This document shows, piece after piece, positions 7,923-21,629 of a stretch of DNA of 64,000 nucleotides. The translations under genes and the position numbers were made by a program. The notes below the pieces were generated by a model that did not search any database, was not told the origin of the DNA, and saw nothing but the letters and a program-made list of their open reading frames with translations. This DNA comes from Promicromonospora sp. Populi (GTDB lineage: Bacteria; Actinomycetota; Actinomycetes; Actinomycetales; Cellulomonadaceae), in contig NZ_CP163528.1 of NCBI RefSeq assembly GCF_041081105.1, positions 4,526,001 through 4,590,000 on the forward strand. The letters are read 5' to 3'. Position 1 is the stretch's first letter. The number at the start of each line of letters is the position of its first letter.

Positions 7923-9656
7923 GTGAGCGCACCACCCCGCCCGAGCACGGCTCCCCGTACCTCCGGCCTCCGCCCGTCGGGCACCCGTGTCTCGGGAGCC
8001 CGGACGAGCCGCCCCGCCAGCCGGCCCACGACCCGCCGAGGCCGCCTGGTCGAGGAGCAGTCCGTCCCCGAGCCGGGGCCGCTCGGGCTGACCCACCTCC
8101 TCGCCGGCGCGCTGTCGGCGGTGCAGGGGCTGGTCCTGTCGCTGGCCGTCGTGGTGCTCCCGGCAGTGGTCGCCTACCTCGTGGCCACTGCCGCCCAGGC
8201 CCCGGCTGCCGGCACTCCGGACGACGACGCCCAGGTGCGGTCCGCGATCGACGTCGCGATGGGCATCTGGCTGCTGGGCCACGGGGTCCCGCTCACCGCG
8301 GGCACGGTCACCCTCTCCCTCGCGCCGCTCGGCATCACGGCTCTCGCCCTGTTCGCCACGTACGTCTCGGCCAAGCGGTTCGCGACGACGTCGCTGCGGG
8401 CCTGGGCCGCGGGCACCGCGACCTACGCCCTGTGCACGACGGCGGTGGCGGCCGTCGCGGGCAGCGCGCCCGGCTGGTCGCTCGCCCTGGCGCCCCTCGG
8501 TGGTGTACTGCTCGGCGGGCTCGGCATGGCGCTGGGCATCCTGGCCCGCCCGGACGCCCCGACCGCCGCCGAGATCGGCGAGGGGGTCGAGACGCTGGCC
8601 CTCCGGCTCACCCGTTTCGACCTGGTGCCCGCGACGCTGCGGCTCGGGTTGCGGGGCGGCGTGCTGGCCGGAGCGCTGCTGGTCGGCGGGGCTGCGCTGC
8701 TCGTGGTGGCCTGGGCGCTGGCGGGGCGTGCCACGTCGTCGGACATCATCACCGCGCTGGAACCGGGCTGGACCGGCGGGATCGTGTTCGCCGTTGCGCA
8801 GCTCGCGCTGCTGCCGAACTTTGTGCTGTGGGCGGTCGCCTGGCTCGCGGGGTCGGGCTTTGCCATCGGCGAGGGGACCAGCTTCACGCCGTTCGGCACG
8901 ATCTCCGGGCCGCTGCCCGCGATCCCGCTCCTCGGGGCGCTGCCCGGCGAGGACTGGGCGAACCCGGTCAGTGCCTGGGCGCCCGTGCTCGTCGTCGCGT
9001 GCGGTGTGGCGGCGGGTTTGTTCGCCTGGCGCCGGCTTGAGCCGTCGCTGGTGCGCTGGTCCGACGCCGGCTGGGTGCTCGGCGGGATCGTGCTCGCCCC
9101 GGGCGTCCTCGTGCTGCTCGGCCAGTGGGTCGCGGCGGGAGCGGGCGGGCCGGGACGCCTGTCCGACGTCGGCGCCAACCCCCTGATGACCGCCGGCCTG
9201 GTGGCGGCGGAGGTCGGCGGGGGCGCGCTGGCCGTGCTGCTCGGCGCGAAGCTGGACGTGGTCGCGCGCCGCGGGGAGATCGGCTCCGACCTGTCTGCCT
9301 GGCTGCGCCGCCCGGCGCCCGTGCGGCTCGACGGCGATCCGGACGACCCGTCGGACGGTCCCGCGGATGGTCCCGCGGAGGGCCCCGTGGCGGAGTCCGC
9401 GGAGGAATCTTTGGCGGAACCCCTGGATGATCCGCCGGACGAGGGCACGAACGAGGGCACTGGCGAAGGCGCGAACGAAGGAACGGGCGAGGAGCCGGGC
9501 CGAGGGGCGGGAGAAGCGCCGGACGAAGGGCTGGACGCGTCCGCGGACGATCCGGCAGGCGCAGCGCCGTACACACTGCCAGACCTCTCGGCAGATCCGG
9601 ACCTTTCAGCGGACGAAGCCCGCCCGGGAACGGACGAGGCCCGCCCGGGAACGTAG
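7923..9656 (+). CDS. DUF6350 (PerM-type) polytopic membrane protein
   Basis: A 577-residue membrane protein placed between sucD and purN, the usual position of the actinobacterial DUF6350 family, annotated by some as cell division protein PerM. A basic, Arg/Pro/Ser-rich N-terminus of about 45 residues precedes nine or so hydrophobic segments (first at LSAVQGLVLSLAVVVLPAVV). A cytoplasmic C-terminal tail of about 130 residues is strongly acidic and repetitive (EGTNEGTGEGANEGTGEEPG). I chose the GTG start (VSAPPRPST); an upstream in-frame ATG would add 43 codons of weak composition. The stop codon TAG is also part of the -10 box of purN. Confidence 0.82.
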   Translation: MSAPPRPSTAPRTSGLRPSGTRVSGARTSRPASRPTTRRGRLVEEQSVPEPGPLGLTHLLAGALSAVQGLVLSLAVVVLPAVVAYLVATAAQAPAAGTPDDDAQVRSAIDVAMGIWLLGHGVPLTAGTVTLSLAPLGITALALFATYVSAKRFATTSLRAWAAGTATYALCTTAVAAVAGSAPGWSLALAPLGGVLLGGLGMALGILARPDAPTAAEIGEGVETLALRLTRFDLVPATLRLGLRGGVLAGALLVGGAALLVVAWALAGRATSSDIITALEPGWTGGIVFAVAQLALLPNFVLWAVAWLAGSGFAIGEGTSFTPFGTISGPLPAIPLLGALPGEDWANPVSAWAPVLVVACGVAAGLFAWRRLEPSLVRWSDAGWVLGGIVLAPGVLVLLGQWVAAGAGGPGRLSDVGANPLMTAGLVAAEVGGGALAVLLGAKLDVVARRGEIGSDLSAWLRRPAPVRLDGDPDDPSDGPADGPAEGPVAESAEESLAEPLDDPPDEGTNEGTGEGANEGTGEEPGRGAGEAPDEGLDASADDPAGAAPYTLPDLSADPDLSADEARPGTDEARPGT

Positions 9657-9659
9657 GCT
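9654..9659 (+). promoter_or_regulatory. -10 box (TAGGCT) of purN
   Basis: TAGGCT ends 7 bases before the GTG of purN and overlaps the TAG stop of the preceding gene, so purN can be expressed from its own leaderless transcript. Confidence 0.6.
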
Positions 9660-9666
9660 GGAGCCC

Positions 9667-10311
9667 GTGCAGACGCCCTCCGGTCATCCCGTCGAGTCCA
9701 CGTCAGCCCAGCGAGTTGTTGTGCTGGTCTCCGGGCTCGGATCCAACCTCGCCGCCCTGCTCGCCGCGCACCAGGAAGCGTCGTACGGCGCCCGGGTTGT
9801 CGGCGTGGTCACGGACAACCCCGCCGCGGGTGCCCTCGAGCTGGCGCGTGACGCGGGGGTGGCGTCCGTCGTCGTCTCCCCGAAGGAGTTCGAGGACCGG
9901 GCCGCGTGGAACGTGGGGCTGGGCGAGGCCGTGGCCGTGTTTCAGCCGGACCTCGTGGTGCTGGCCGGCTTCATGCGCATCCTCGCGCCGACATTCGTGC
10001 GGCGGTTCGAGGGGCGGATCGTCAACACACATCCCGCCCTCCTGCCCGCGTTCCCGGGCGCGCACGGCGTGCGCGACGCGCTCGCCCACGGCGTCAAGAT
10101 CACCGGTTGCACGGTGCACGTGGTCGACGACGGCGTGGACACCGGCCCGATCATCGCCCAGGCGGCCGTCCCGGTGCTCGAGGGCGACGACGAGCCGACG
10201 CTGCACGAGCGCGTCAAGGTCGCCGAGCGGTCGCTGCTGGTCGAGACCGTGGGCCGCATAGCCCGCGAGGGCCTGTACGTCGCGGGCCGCAAGGCCCTGA
10301 TCGGCCGCTGA
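9667..10311 (+). CDS. purN: Phosphoribosylglycinamide formyltransferase 1
   Basis: PurN moves a formyl group from 10-formyltetrahydrofolate to GAR, the third step of purine synthesis. The 214-residue protein has SGLGSNLAALL (phosphate-binding loop), VLAGFMRILAP, NTHPALLPAFPG with the catalytic Asn and His, and HVVDDGVDTGPII with the catalytic Asp. The GTG start is chosen because a TAGGCT box ends 7 bases upstream. It has no ribosome site. PurH lies downstream, separated by a divergent MFS gene of the same direction, and both enzymes use the same folate cofactor. Confidence 0.95.
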   Translation: MQTPSGHPVESTSAQRVVVLVSGLGSNLAALLAAHQEASYGARVVGVVTDNPAAGALELARDAGVASVVVSPKEFEDRAAWNVGLGEAVAVFQPDLVVLAGFMRILAPTFVRRFEGRIVNTHPALLPAFPGAHGVRDALAHGVKITGCTVHVVDDGVDTGPIIAQAAVPVLEGDDEPTLHERVKVAERSLLVETVGRIAREGLYVAGRKALIGR

Positions 10312-10370
10312 CGCCAGACGCTCCTTCGGGAAACGGATGGACATTTCACCCGTGTGACACGCATGACCGC

Positions 10371-10376
10371 TACGTT
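10371..10376 (+). promoter_or_regulatory. -10 box (TACGTT) of MFS transporter gene
   Basis: TACGTT ends 7 bases before the GTG start at 10384, giving a leaderless transcript independent of purN. Confidence 0.55.
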
Positions 10377-10383
10377 GTGCCGC

Positions 10384-11715
10384 GTGACCGCAGACATCCC
10401 GACGACCGTGACCATCCCGGCGCCGAATGGGCCGGACGACTCGCCCGCTGAGCAGACGCCGCCGACGCCGCCGTCGGACCCGACGGCGCCGGAAATCCCG
10501 CTCCGGCGCAACCGCGCCTATCTCCTGCTGACGACCGGGCGGTTCTCGCAGGCGATCGGCGCCGGGGTCGGCACGTTCGCGATCCCGCTGATCGCGTACG
10601 AGGTCACCGGCTCGGTGGCGCAGGCGGGCCTGATCAGCGGCATCGGCCAGGTCGGTGCGTTGCTGGCCACACTGCCGGCCGGCGTCGTTGCGGACAGGGT
10701 GAACCGGCGCACGCTCCTGCTGTTCGCCGCGACGACGGGCACCGCCCTGTGGGCGACGGTCGTGGCCGCCGGGCTCGGGGGGACCCTCAACGCCTGGCAC
10801 CTCGCGGCGGTGCTGTTCGGCTCGTCGATGGTGAGTGCGTTCGTGAACCCGGCGTCTGGTGGTGCGCTGCGCGCCGTCGTACCGGCTGGACAGATGGCGA
10901 ATGCCATGGCCGTGAACCAGGGGCGGATGGCGGCGGTGGGCCTGTTCGCCGGGCCGGTGGGCGGGCTCCTGTACGGGATGGCGCACGTGCTGCCGTTCGT
11001 GGCCTCCGTGGTGGGGCACCTGATCGAGGTGGTGGCCATCTCGTTCGTGCGCAAGCCGCTGAACGGGGAGCGGACGGGGCAGACGCACCCGCTGGCCGAC
11101 CTGCGCGAAGGCCTGCGCTTCGTGGGCGCCGTGCCGCTGTTCCGGGCGGTGCTCGTGCTGATCACGCTGCTGAACCTCACCGCGATCGCGCTGATCGTGG
11201 CGATCAACCTGGAGCTGGTGCGCACCGGCACCGACCCCCGGCTCATCGGGCTCGTCGACGCGTGCGCAGGGATCAGCATGCTGGCGGGAGCGATCGTCGC
11301 GGGGCCGATAGTGCAGCGCACGCGCGTGGGCTGCTTCGGGGTCCTGACGATCGGGCTGCTCGCCGTCGCGCTGGTCGTCATGGCGCTCCAGCCGACGTAC
11401 TGGGTCTTCGTGTCCATGCTGGCGGTCGGCGTCTTCCTCTACCCGGCGCTGAACGCGGGATTCACCGGCTACCTCACGGTGATCATCCCGGACCGCATGA
11501 TGGGCCGGGCGACGTCCCTGCTCGGGCTCACCGGACTGATCGCCGCGCCGGCCGCCCCCGTGCTGGGCAGCGCGCTCCTGGAGTGGCTCGGCATCGGGGC
11601 CACCCTCTGGGTCATGGTGGGCGCCATGGTGTGCGTCGTCGTGGCGCTGTGCTTCACGCGGCCGCTGATGCGCATCGGCAAGCCGGACACCTGGGCGGCG
11701 GACGTGCTGGAGTGA
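10384..11715 (+). CDS. Major facilitator superfamily exporter (MFS_3, EntS-like)
   Basis: A 443-residue protein with a Pro/Thr-rich N-terminal extension of about 40 residues followed by 12 hydrophobic segments. The loop between segments 2 and 3 has LPAGVVADRVNRRTLLL, the MFS signature for proton-linked transporters. The family resembles enterobactin-exporter EntS and macrolide-efflux proteins. The substrate cannot be told from the sequence. The GTG start (VTADIPTT) is preferred over ATGs 7 and 10 codons upstream because TACGTT lies 7 bases before it. The stop is 26 bases before the -10 box of purH. Confidence 0.85.
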   Translation: MTADIPTTVTIPAPNGPDDSPAEQTPPTPPSDPTAPEIPLRRNRAYLLLTTGRFSQAIGAGVGTFAIPLIAYEVTGSVAQAGLISGIGQVGALLATLPAGVVADRVNRRTLLLFAATTGTALWATVVAAGLGGTLNAWHLAAVLFGSSMVSAFVNPASGGALRAVVPAGQMANAMAVNQGRMAAVGLFAGPVGGLLYGMAHVLPFVASVVGHLIEVVAISFVRKPLNGERTGQTHPLADLREGLRFVGAVPLFRAVLVLITLLNLTAIALIVAINLELVRTGTDPRLIGLVDACAGISMLAGAIVAGPIVQRTRVGCFGVLTIGLLAVALVVMALQPTYWVFVSMLAVGVFLYPALNAGFTGYLTVIIPDRMMGRATSLLGLTGLIAAPAAPVLGSALLEWLGIGATLWVMVGAMVCVVVALCFTRPLMRIGKPDTWAADVLE

Positions 11716-11741
11716 CGCCGGTGCAGGGCCCGGAGCACGGC

Positions 11742-11747
11742 TAGACT
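11742..11747 (+). promoter_or_regulatory. -10 box (TAGACT) of purH leader
   Basis: TAGACT stands 7 bases before the first base of the ZTP riboswitch helix, so the riboswitch would begin at or near the transcription start. Confidence 0.6.
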
Positions 11748-11753
11748 GCTCGT

Positions 11754-11832
11754 GGCCGTGACTGGCGAGGGTGGGTCACCACCGGGGAGCGGCCGAGCGA
11801 CCCGTGATGCGCGCCGCCCGCCTGGGTGCCAG
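11754..11832 (+). ncRNA. ZTP (pfl) riboswitch controlling purH
   Basis: The 5' part has CGTGACTGGCG, followed by GGGTCACCACCGGGGAGCG, and the 3' conserved strand GCCCGCCTGGGTGCC lies about 55 bases later. These are the two conserved blocks of the pfl motif, which binds ZMP and ZTP, the purine intermediates that accumulate when 10-formyl-folate is short. PurH consumes both ZMP and 10-formyl-folate, so the placement fits known biology. The 3' block can also fold into a small terminator hairpin with TTTT (11821-11838), suggesting control by premature termination. Confidence 0.93.
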
Positions 11833-11838
11833 GGTTTT
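11821..11838 (+). terminator. Candidate riboswitch-controlled terminator before purH
   Basis: CCTGG-GTG-CCAGG is followed by GTTTT. The 5' strand of this hairpin is part of the conserved 3' block of the ZTP aptamer, so ligand binding and terminator folding would exclude each other. The stem is only 5 base pairs, so the assignment is tentative. Confidence 0.5.
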
Positions 11839-11866
11839 CCACGAAGCTACTCCGAGGAGAACCGCC

Positions 11867-13519
11867 ATGTCCGGCGCCCCGTCCACCCCTGATGTCCAGC
11901 TCACCGACGACTCGCAGCGCCCCGTCCGGCGCGCGCTGCTCAGCGTCTACGACAAGACCGGCCTGATCGAGCTCGCCACCGCCCTGCACGGCGCCGGTGC
12001 CGAGCTGGTCTCCACCGGCTCGACCGCGTCGCGGATCGCCGACGCCGGCATCCCCGTCACCCCCGTCGAGGAGCTCACCGGGTTCCCCGAGGCCCTGGAG
12101 GGCCGGGTCAAGACGCTGCACCCGCGCGTGCACGCCGGCATCCTGGCCGACACCCGCAAGCAGGATCACCTCGACCAGCTCGCGGGCCTGGAGATCGCGC
12201 CGTTCGAGCTCGTCGTCGTGAACCTCTACCCGTTCGCGGCCACCGTCGCCTCGGGCGCCGGCCCGGACGCCGTCGTCGAGCAGATCGACATCGGCGGGCC
12301 GTCCATGGTGCGCGCGGCGGCGAAGAACCACCCGTCGGTCGCGGTAGTCGTGGACCCGGCACGGTACGACGACGTCGTGGCGGCCGTCCAGGCCGGCGGC
12401 TTCACCTACGCCCAGCGCAAGGCGTTGGCTGCCGCGGCGTTTGTGCACACCGCGACGTACGACGTCGCAGTCGCGTCCTGGATGGGGTCCGTCATCTCCC
12501 CGACGGACGTCGTGGACGGCGCCGACGGTCCCGTCTCCACGGGCTTCCCGGCGTGGGCCGGCGGCACCTGGGAGCGGGCCGACGTGCTCCGCTACGGCGA
12601 GAACCCGCACCAGCGCGCCGCCCTGTACACGCGCGGCGACGGCGTCACGGGCCTGGCCCAGGCCGAGCAGCTGCACGGCAAGGCCATGAGCTACAACAAC
12701 TACGTCGACGCCGACGCCGCCTGGCGGGCCGTCTGGGACCACGCGGGCCCCGCGGTGGCGATCATCAAGCACGCGAACCCGTGCGGGATCGCCGTCGGCA
12801 GCGACATCGCCGACGCGCACGCCAAGGCGCACGCGACCGACCCGGTCAGCGCGTTCGGCGGTGTCATCGCGGCCAACGGCGTGATCACGGCGGCCGCGGC
12901 GCAGCAGATCGCGCCGGTGTTCACCGAGGTGGTCGTGGCGCCCGGCTTTGAGCCGGAGGCGCTGGAGATCCTGCGGGCCAAGAAGAACATCCGGCTGCTG
13001 GTGGTGCCGGCGGCGCCGTCGGGCACCGTCGAGACCCGGCCGATCTCGGGCGGGCTGCTCATGCAGGCCACCGACCGGTTCCAGGCCACCGGCGACGCCC
13101 CGGAGAACTGGACCCTGGCGACCGGCGAGGCGGCCTCGCCCGAGGTGCTCGCCGACCTCGTCTTCGCGTGGCGGGCGGTGCGCGCGGCGAAGTCCAACGC
13201 GATCCTCCTGGCGCGCGACGGCGCTGCCGTCGGCATCGGCATGGGCCAGGTGAACCGCGTGGACTCGTGCCGCCTCTCGGTCGAGCGCGCCAACACCCTG
13301 GCCGACGGCGAGTCCGGCCCGGTCGAGCGGGCCCGCGGCGCCGTCGCGGCGTCGGACGCGTTCTTCCCGTTCGCCGACGGCCTGCAGGTGCTGCTCGACG
13401 CGGGGGTGACCGCCGTCGTCCAACCGGGCGGCTCGATCCGCGACGAGGAGGTCATCAAGGCCGCGGAAGCGGCGGGCGTAACGATGTACCTGACGGGCAC
13501 CCGCCACTTCGCCCACTGA
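11867..13519 (+). CDS. purH: Bifunctional AICAR formyltransferase/IMP cyclohydrolase
   Basis: PurH performs the last two steps of IMP synthesis, formylating AICAR and closing the ring. The 550-residue protein has the N-terminal cyclohydrolase domain (about residues 15-160: [46 protein letters not shown]) and the C-terminal transformylase domain ([47 protein letters not shown]). Start is the ATG behind CGAGGAGA. It is preceded by a ZTP riboswitch, so it should rise when 10-formyl-folate is limiting. Confidence 0.97.
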   Translation: MSGAPSTPDVQLTDDSQRPVRRALLSVYDKTGLIELATALHGAGAELVSTGSTASRIADAGIPVTPVEELTGFPEALEGRVKTLHPRVHAGILADTRKQDHLDQLAGLEIAPFELVVVNLYPFAATVASGAGPDAVVEQIDIGGPSMVRAAAKNHPSVAVVVDPARYDDVVAAVQAGGFTYAQRKALAAAAFVHTATYDVAVASWMGSVISPTDVVDGADGPVSTGFPAWAGGTWERADVLRYGENPHQRAALYTRGDGVTGLAQAEQLHGKAMSYNNYVDADAAWRAVWDHAGPAVAIIKHANPCGIAVGSDIADAHAKAHATDPVSAFGGVIAANGVITAAAAQQIAPVFTEVVVAPGFEPEALEILRAKKNIRLLVVPAAPSGTVETRPISGGLLMQATDRFQATGDAPENWTLATGEAASPEVLADLVFAWRAVRAAKSNAILLARDGAAVGIGMGQVNRVDSCRLSVERANTLADGESGPVERARGAVAASDAFFPFADGLQVLLDAGVTAVVQPGGSIRDEEVIKAAEAAGVTMYLTGTRHFAH

Positions 13520-13567
13520 GGGCCTGGCCAACTCAAAGAGAACGCGAGTGCCGGGCGGCTGGGTGGG

Positions 13568-14962
13568 TCAGACGACGGTGTCCTTTAGCTTGATTGCCGG
13601 GTTCTGGGCGCGGGTCAGGTCTACCTGGAGGGGGGCGTCGCGGTTCATCAGCTTGCGGACCTGGCCCACGTCGCGCGGGGAGTCGACGAGCAGCACCGCC
13701 CGGACGGTCGCGATCCGGTGACCGTCCGGGGTCTGGCGATGGTGCCGGTCCAGCGCGTTCTCCAGGTAGAGCGCCGCCCAGCCCCCTGGCGCCTGGCCGC
13801 CCGGTGCCGGGTCGCCACGCAGCACCACCTGGTCGAACGGGGACGGGGCGCCGAACAGGGCCAGGTCGTGCCCCAGCTGCTGTGAGAAGACGTACGGGGC
13901 GTGCGTCGGGACCGGGGCGAGCCCGAGCCGCGCGCGCACGTGCTCGGGCTCGGCGGCGCGCTCGTCCAGCCCGAGCAGGGCGCGGACGGTGGCGTCGGGA
14001 TCGTGCAGGGCGGCCGACCAGTGCCCACCCGGGACCGGCCCGAACACGGAGTGGTCGCGCGTCGCGATGTCGCCGACCGCCCAGACGCGGCGCAGCCCGT
14101 CGAGATGCAGCCGGCCGGCCGGGTCAGTGGGGGAGCGCAGGCCCATGAACCGGCCCGCACGGTTGACCCGCAGCCCGCCCCGCGCGTCCAGCGGCAGGGA
14201 ACCGGCGAGCCAGCCGGACGCCGGCCGCGCGCCCACGGCCGCCAGCACCAGGTCGGCCTCCAGCACCCGGCCGTCGGCGAGCGTCACCCGTCCGCCGCCG
14301 TCCTGCCCGGGGAGCACCTGGTCGACGGCGACGCCCGTGATCAGGGTGACCCCGGCGTCGTCGTACCAGGGGGCGACCAGGTTGCCGACCTTCCGGCCGA
14401 GCTGCCGCTCCAGCGGCACCGGGCCCGCTTCGACGACGGTGACCCGGGCGCCCGCCCCCGCGGCGACCCCCGCCACCTCCGCCCCGATCCAGCCCGCACC
14501 CACCACGACGAGCCGCATGCCCGGCACGATCGCGGCCCGCAGCCGCTCGGCGTCGGCGGCCGTGTGCAGCGTCATGGCGGCGTCCCAGCCCGCCGGGCGG
14601 ATCGGCGTGCTGCCGCAGGCCAGCACCACGGCGTCGGCGACGACGTCGGCCCCCGACGCCGTCCGGACCACCGCTCGCTCCCGGTCCACCTCGAGGCGAG
14701 TCGCCGGGTCGGCGAGGCGCAGGTCATCGGTGAGGGCGCTCAGGTCGATGCCGAGGTCGTCGGCGAGCCACACCGGCTCCGTGCGCTTGAGCAGCTCCTT
14801 GGACAGCGGCGGGCGGTCGTACGGCGGCAGGCCCTCCGCGCCGAGGACCGTCAGCCGCCCCTCGAACCCGTGCTTGCGCAGGGCCGCCGCGGTTTGCGCC
14901 CCCGCAAGTCCCGCACCCACGATGACGACGCTGCTGAGGTGCTGGGCAGAAGGCGTGGGCAT
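13568..14962 (-). CDS. FAD/NAD(P)-dependent ferredoxin-reductase-type oxidoreductase
   Basis: A 464-residue pyridine nucleotide-disulfide oxidoreductase of the BenD/rhodocoxin-reductase class, which passes electrons from NAD(P)H to ferredoxin-like partners. It has two Rossmann folds: VIVGAGLAGAQTAAAL for FAD near residue 15 and VVVGAGWIGAEVAG for NAD(P)H near 155, plus VWAVGDIA, the second FAD contact. A C-terminal reductase domain follows. The early PPYDRPPLSKELLK is typical of the family. The ATG is chosen because TACCGT ends 7 bases upstream. No ferredoxin, Rieske protein or P450 is beside it, so its electron acceptor is unknown. It converges on purH with a 48-base gap. Confidence 0.9.
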   Translation of the reverse strand: MPTPSAQHLSSVVIVGAGLAGAQTAAALRKHGFEGRLTVLGAEGLPPYDRPPLSKELLKRTEPVWLADDLGIDLSALTDDLRLADPATRLEVDRERAVVRTASGADVVADAVVLACGSTPIRPAGWDAAMTLHTAADAERLRAAIVPGMRLVVVGAGWIGAEVAGVAAGAGARVTVVEAGPVPLERQLGRKVGNLVAPWYDDAGVTLITGVAVDQVLPGQDGGGRVTLADGRVLEADLVLAAVGARPASGWLAGSLPLDARGGLRVNRAGRFMGLRSPTDPAGRLHLDGLRRVWAVGDIATRDHSVFGPVPGGHWSAALHDPDATVRALLGLDERAAEPEHVRARLGLAPVPTHAPYVFSQQLGHDLALFGAPSPFDQVVLRGDPAPGGQAPGGWAALYLENALDRHHRQTPDGHRIATVRAVLLVDSPRDVGQVRKLMNRDAPLQVDLTRAQNPAIKLKDTVV

Positions 14963-14969
14963 GGATCTC

Positions 14970-14975
14970 ACGGTA
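14970..14975 (-). promoter_or_regulatory. -10 box (TACCGT) of oxidoreductase gene
   Basis: TACCGT on the minus strand ends 7 bases before the ATG at 14962; no ribosome site is present. Confidence 0.5.
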
Positions 14976-15057
14976 GCTTGCAGGCCGCCAACCTGGGAAC
15001 GCGCTGGTATTCAGGTTGCAAGCCGGTCACGTCTGCTGAATCGCGACGATTCGGTTG

Positions 15058-15063
15058 TACCCT
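15058..15063 (+). promoter_or_regulatory. -10 box (TACCCT) of DUF3017 gene
   Basis: TACCCT ends 6 bases before the GTG at 15070. Together with the box at 14970 it makes this a divergent, leaderless promoter pair. Confidence 0.5.
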
Positions 15064-15069
15064 CGTGCC

Positions 15070-15516
15070 GTGGATCTCAGTGAGACGCGGACTGCCCCCG
15101 GCGCATCGGGTGGCGCCACGACGCTCCTCGAGCCGGGCTCGGCCGGAACGGCTACGCTCGAACGCACAGGAGAGGCCGACTTCATCGCGGCCGTCACGAC
15201 TACCAGCCAGGAGCTCGACCGCAGTGAGCCAGTCAGCGGCGAGGCCTCCGACATGACGCAGGAGCTGCAGCGCAGCAATCTCGCGATCTGGCTGGTCCTC
15301 GGCGGTGTGGTCCTCTCGGTCCTTCTCGGGATGGTCGCCGGTGCGCGCGCCGGAGCGATCGGTATCAGCGTGGTCCTCGCGGCCTGCGCAATCTTCCGTG
15401 CGTGCCTCGACAGCCCGGTGGGGCTCGTCATCCGCACGAGGACGGTCGACATCGTGCTGTACGGCGCGACGGCGGTGCTGATCGGCATTCTCGCCGTCGC
15501 GACGCCCAGCATCTGA
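15070..15516 (+). CDS. DUF3017-type small membrane protein
   Basis: A 148-residue protein with a hydrophilic N-terminus of about 75 residues and three hydrophobic segments (LAIWLVLGGVVLSVLLGMV, AGAIGISVVLAACAIF, TVDIVLYGATAVLIGILAV). The C-terminal 75 residues match the form of DUF3017, a family usually found near purH, folD or mdh in actinobacteria, as here. The GTG start follows a TACCCT box by 6 bases; a TTG five codons upstream is less likely. The function of DUF3017 is not known. Confidence 0.75.
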   Translation: MDLSETRTAPGASGGATTLLEPGSAGTATLERTGEADFIAAVTTTSQELDRSEPVSGEASDMTQELQRSNLAIWLVLGGVVLSVLLGMVAGARAGAIGISVVLAACAIFRACLDSPVGLVIRTRTVDIVLYGATAVLIGILAVATPSI

Positions 15517-15542
15517 CGCTCAGCGCGCCAAGTATCTGAAGC

Positions 15543-16718
15543 TCAGCGCTCCGAGCCCTCGAGCGAGCCCGTCACCGGGTCCTCGGACTCGACCACGCAC
15601 AGCACGCGCCGGTCGCCGTCTGCCCAGCTCTCCTGCGACGGCGCGATCGGCCAGTACAGCAGCTCCGACTGGGCCCATCCCGTGCCCACGAACCGCGTGA
15701 ACTCCGGGTAGCAGTAGGCGTCCGCGGCGTCCCACAGCGCCTGCTGCGTCGGCGCGGCGCCGTTCTCGGCGAGGCTGTCGGGCGCCGTCGTCTCCGCGTA
15801 GATCTCGCCGCCGTGCGCCGTGGTGCACGGCACCACCGGGATCCGGTACAGCGTGGTCTGGCCCGACGTCGCTGCCGTGTCTATGCAGTCGCCGACCGCC
15901 AGGTCCGGGATCTCCGCGCCGGCCGTCGCCGTCGACTCCGTCTGCGGGGTAGCTCCCTCGCCCGGCCCGGCACCGGCGTCGGGCGTCGACGCCGTGCCTG
16001 AGCTGTCCGGCGGGTACTGGGCGTCCGGGTCCATCGGGGCGAAGGGGTCATCAGTCGCGTAGGGATCGTCGGTGGCGGTCGGGGACGGCGTCGGGGCGGC
16101 GACGGCGGGACCGTCGTCGGGCAGCGAGATGCCGAGCGGGCCCGCCAGGGCCGGCGGGACGAACGACCTGACGGCCGCGACGAAACCCTGCGGGAGCGAC
16201 GCGGCGTAGGTCGGCGCCGCGACGATGCCGATCGTCAGCCCGACGATCCCGAGCACCCCCACGGTGACCGCGCCCAGCGCGAAGTCGAGCGTATGGATCG
16301 AGGACTTCTTGGCGCGCCGCACGTTGCCCGTGCCGTTGGCCTCCGCGGTGCGCATCGACAGCACGAGCGCGGGGATCGCGAGCGGCCAGAACAACAGGAA
16401 CGCGGCCACCACCCAGCCGACACGGGTCGGGTAGGGCAGCTCGGACTTGTCGGCGCGTGCGTCGGCGTCCAGGTCGTCCGGGTCTTCGTCTGCGGGGTCC
16501 TCCAGGGAAGCATCCGCCTCGGCGGCGCCCTTCGCGGGAGCCTCGTCGGCCTTGTCGCCGTCGGCCTTGGCCGGGCCTGCGTCAGCCGTTTCGCCGTCGG
16601 CCTTGGCCGCGTCGTCCTTCGCCGGGGTAGAAGAAATCTCCTCGCCGGATACTGCGTCGGCCGTCTCAGATTCCGTTGCCGGGGTCGATGCCCCAGGGGT
16701 TCGTTTCGTTTCGGCCAT
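15543..16718 (-). CDS. CD225/septum-formation-domain membrane protein
   Basis: A 391-residue protein in three parts. Residues 1-105 are Ala/Asp/Glu/Lys-rich low-complexity sequence with repeated KADG and PAK units. Residues 110-180 hold two hydrophobic segments of CD225/dispanin form (WVVAAFLLFWPLAIPALVLS, then FALGAVTVGVLGIVGLTIG). The part after 270 looks like the Septum-formation domain (DLAVGDCIDT, VVPCTTAHGGEIYAE). A Pro/Asp-rich linker joins them. Such proteins are actinobacterial and thought to sit at the envelope or septum, with the Cys-rich part outside. The ATG is chosen because TACGAT lies 8 bases before it. Confidence 0.75.
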   Translation of the reverse strand: MAETKRTPGASTPATESETADAVSGEEISSTPAKDDAAKADGETADAGPAKADGDKADEAPAKGAAEADASLEDPADEDPDDLDADARADKSELPYPTRVGWVVAAFLLFWPLAIPALVLSMRTAEANGTGNVRRAKKSSIHTLDFALGAVTVGVLGIVGLTIGIVAAPTYAASLPQGFVAAVRSFVPPALAGPLGISLPDDGPAVAAPTPSPTATDDPYATDDPFAPMDPDAQYPPDSSGTASTPDAGAGPGEGATPQTESTATAGAEIPDLAVGDCIDTAATSGQTTLYRIPVVPCTTAHGGEIYAETTAPDSLAENGAAPTQQALWDAADAYCYPEFTRFVGTGWAQSELLYWPIAPSQESWADGDRRVLCVVESEDPVTGSLEGSER

Positions 16719-16726
16719 GATCCCGG

Positions 16727-16732
16727 ATCGTA
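16727..16732 (-). promoter_or_regulatory. -10 box (TACGAT) of septum-formation-type gene
   Basis: TACGAT on the minus strand ends 8 bases before the ATG at 16718, consistent with a leaderless mRNA. Confidence 0.45.
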
Positions 16733-16830
16733 GCGTTGCGTGGTTTGGCTGTGGAAGTCGGCCCGCGCCTCGACATAGCGCCTCGGCATATTGCCCCGAC
16801 ATGCTGCCTCGACACCGTGCGGGCAGACGG

Positions 16831-16862
16831 GGGGCCGCACCCCCGTACGAAGGTGCGGCCCC
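16831..16862 (-). terminator. Hairpin closing aquaporin gene
   Basis: A perfect 11-base stem (16831-16841 with 16852-16862) with a 10-base loop lies 34 bases after the aquaporin stop codon. No T tract follows on the minus strand. Confidence 0.65.
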
Positions 16863-16896
16863 GGCGTCGTGCAAGTGGTGCAGGTCGTGCGGTAGA

Positions 16897-21487
<4,591 letters not shown>

Positions 21488-21506
21488 CCCACCCGTCGGC
21501 ACGTGC

Positions 21507-21542
21507 CAGGCCCTCAGGTCACCCGGGTGACCTGAGGGCCTG
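21507..21542 (+). terminator. Perfect palindrome closing icd
   Basis: A fully symmetrical 36-base palindrome (two 18-base halves) lies 20 bases after the icd stop codon. It can form a stem of about 16 pairs in the RNA. No T tract follows. Confidence 0.7.
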
Positions 21543-21629
21543 ACCCGTCTGGTGCGGGTGCGTGACGTGCGTCGCCGGGAAGAAAAAGAGGCGGGGACTG
21601 TCGGTGTCTCGACGTAGCCTCAAGAAACC

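Noticed and set aside
11860..12300. The upstream ATGs before purH as a leader peptide
   Set aside because: They lie inside the riboswitch and have no ribosome sites; the codons show no peptide character.
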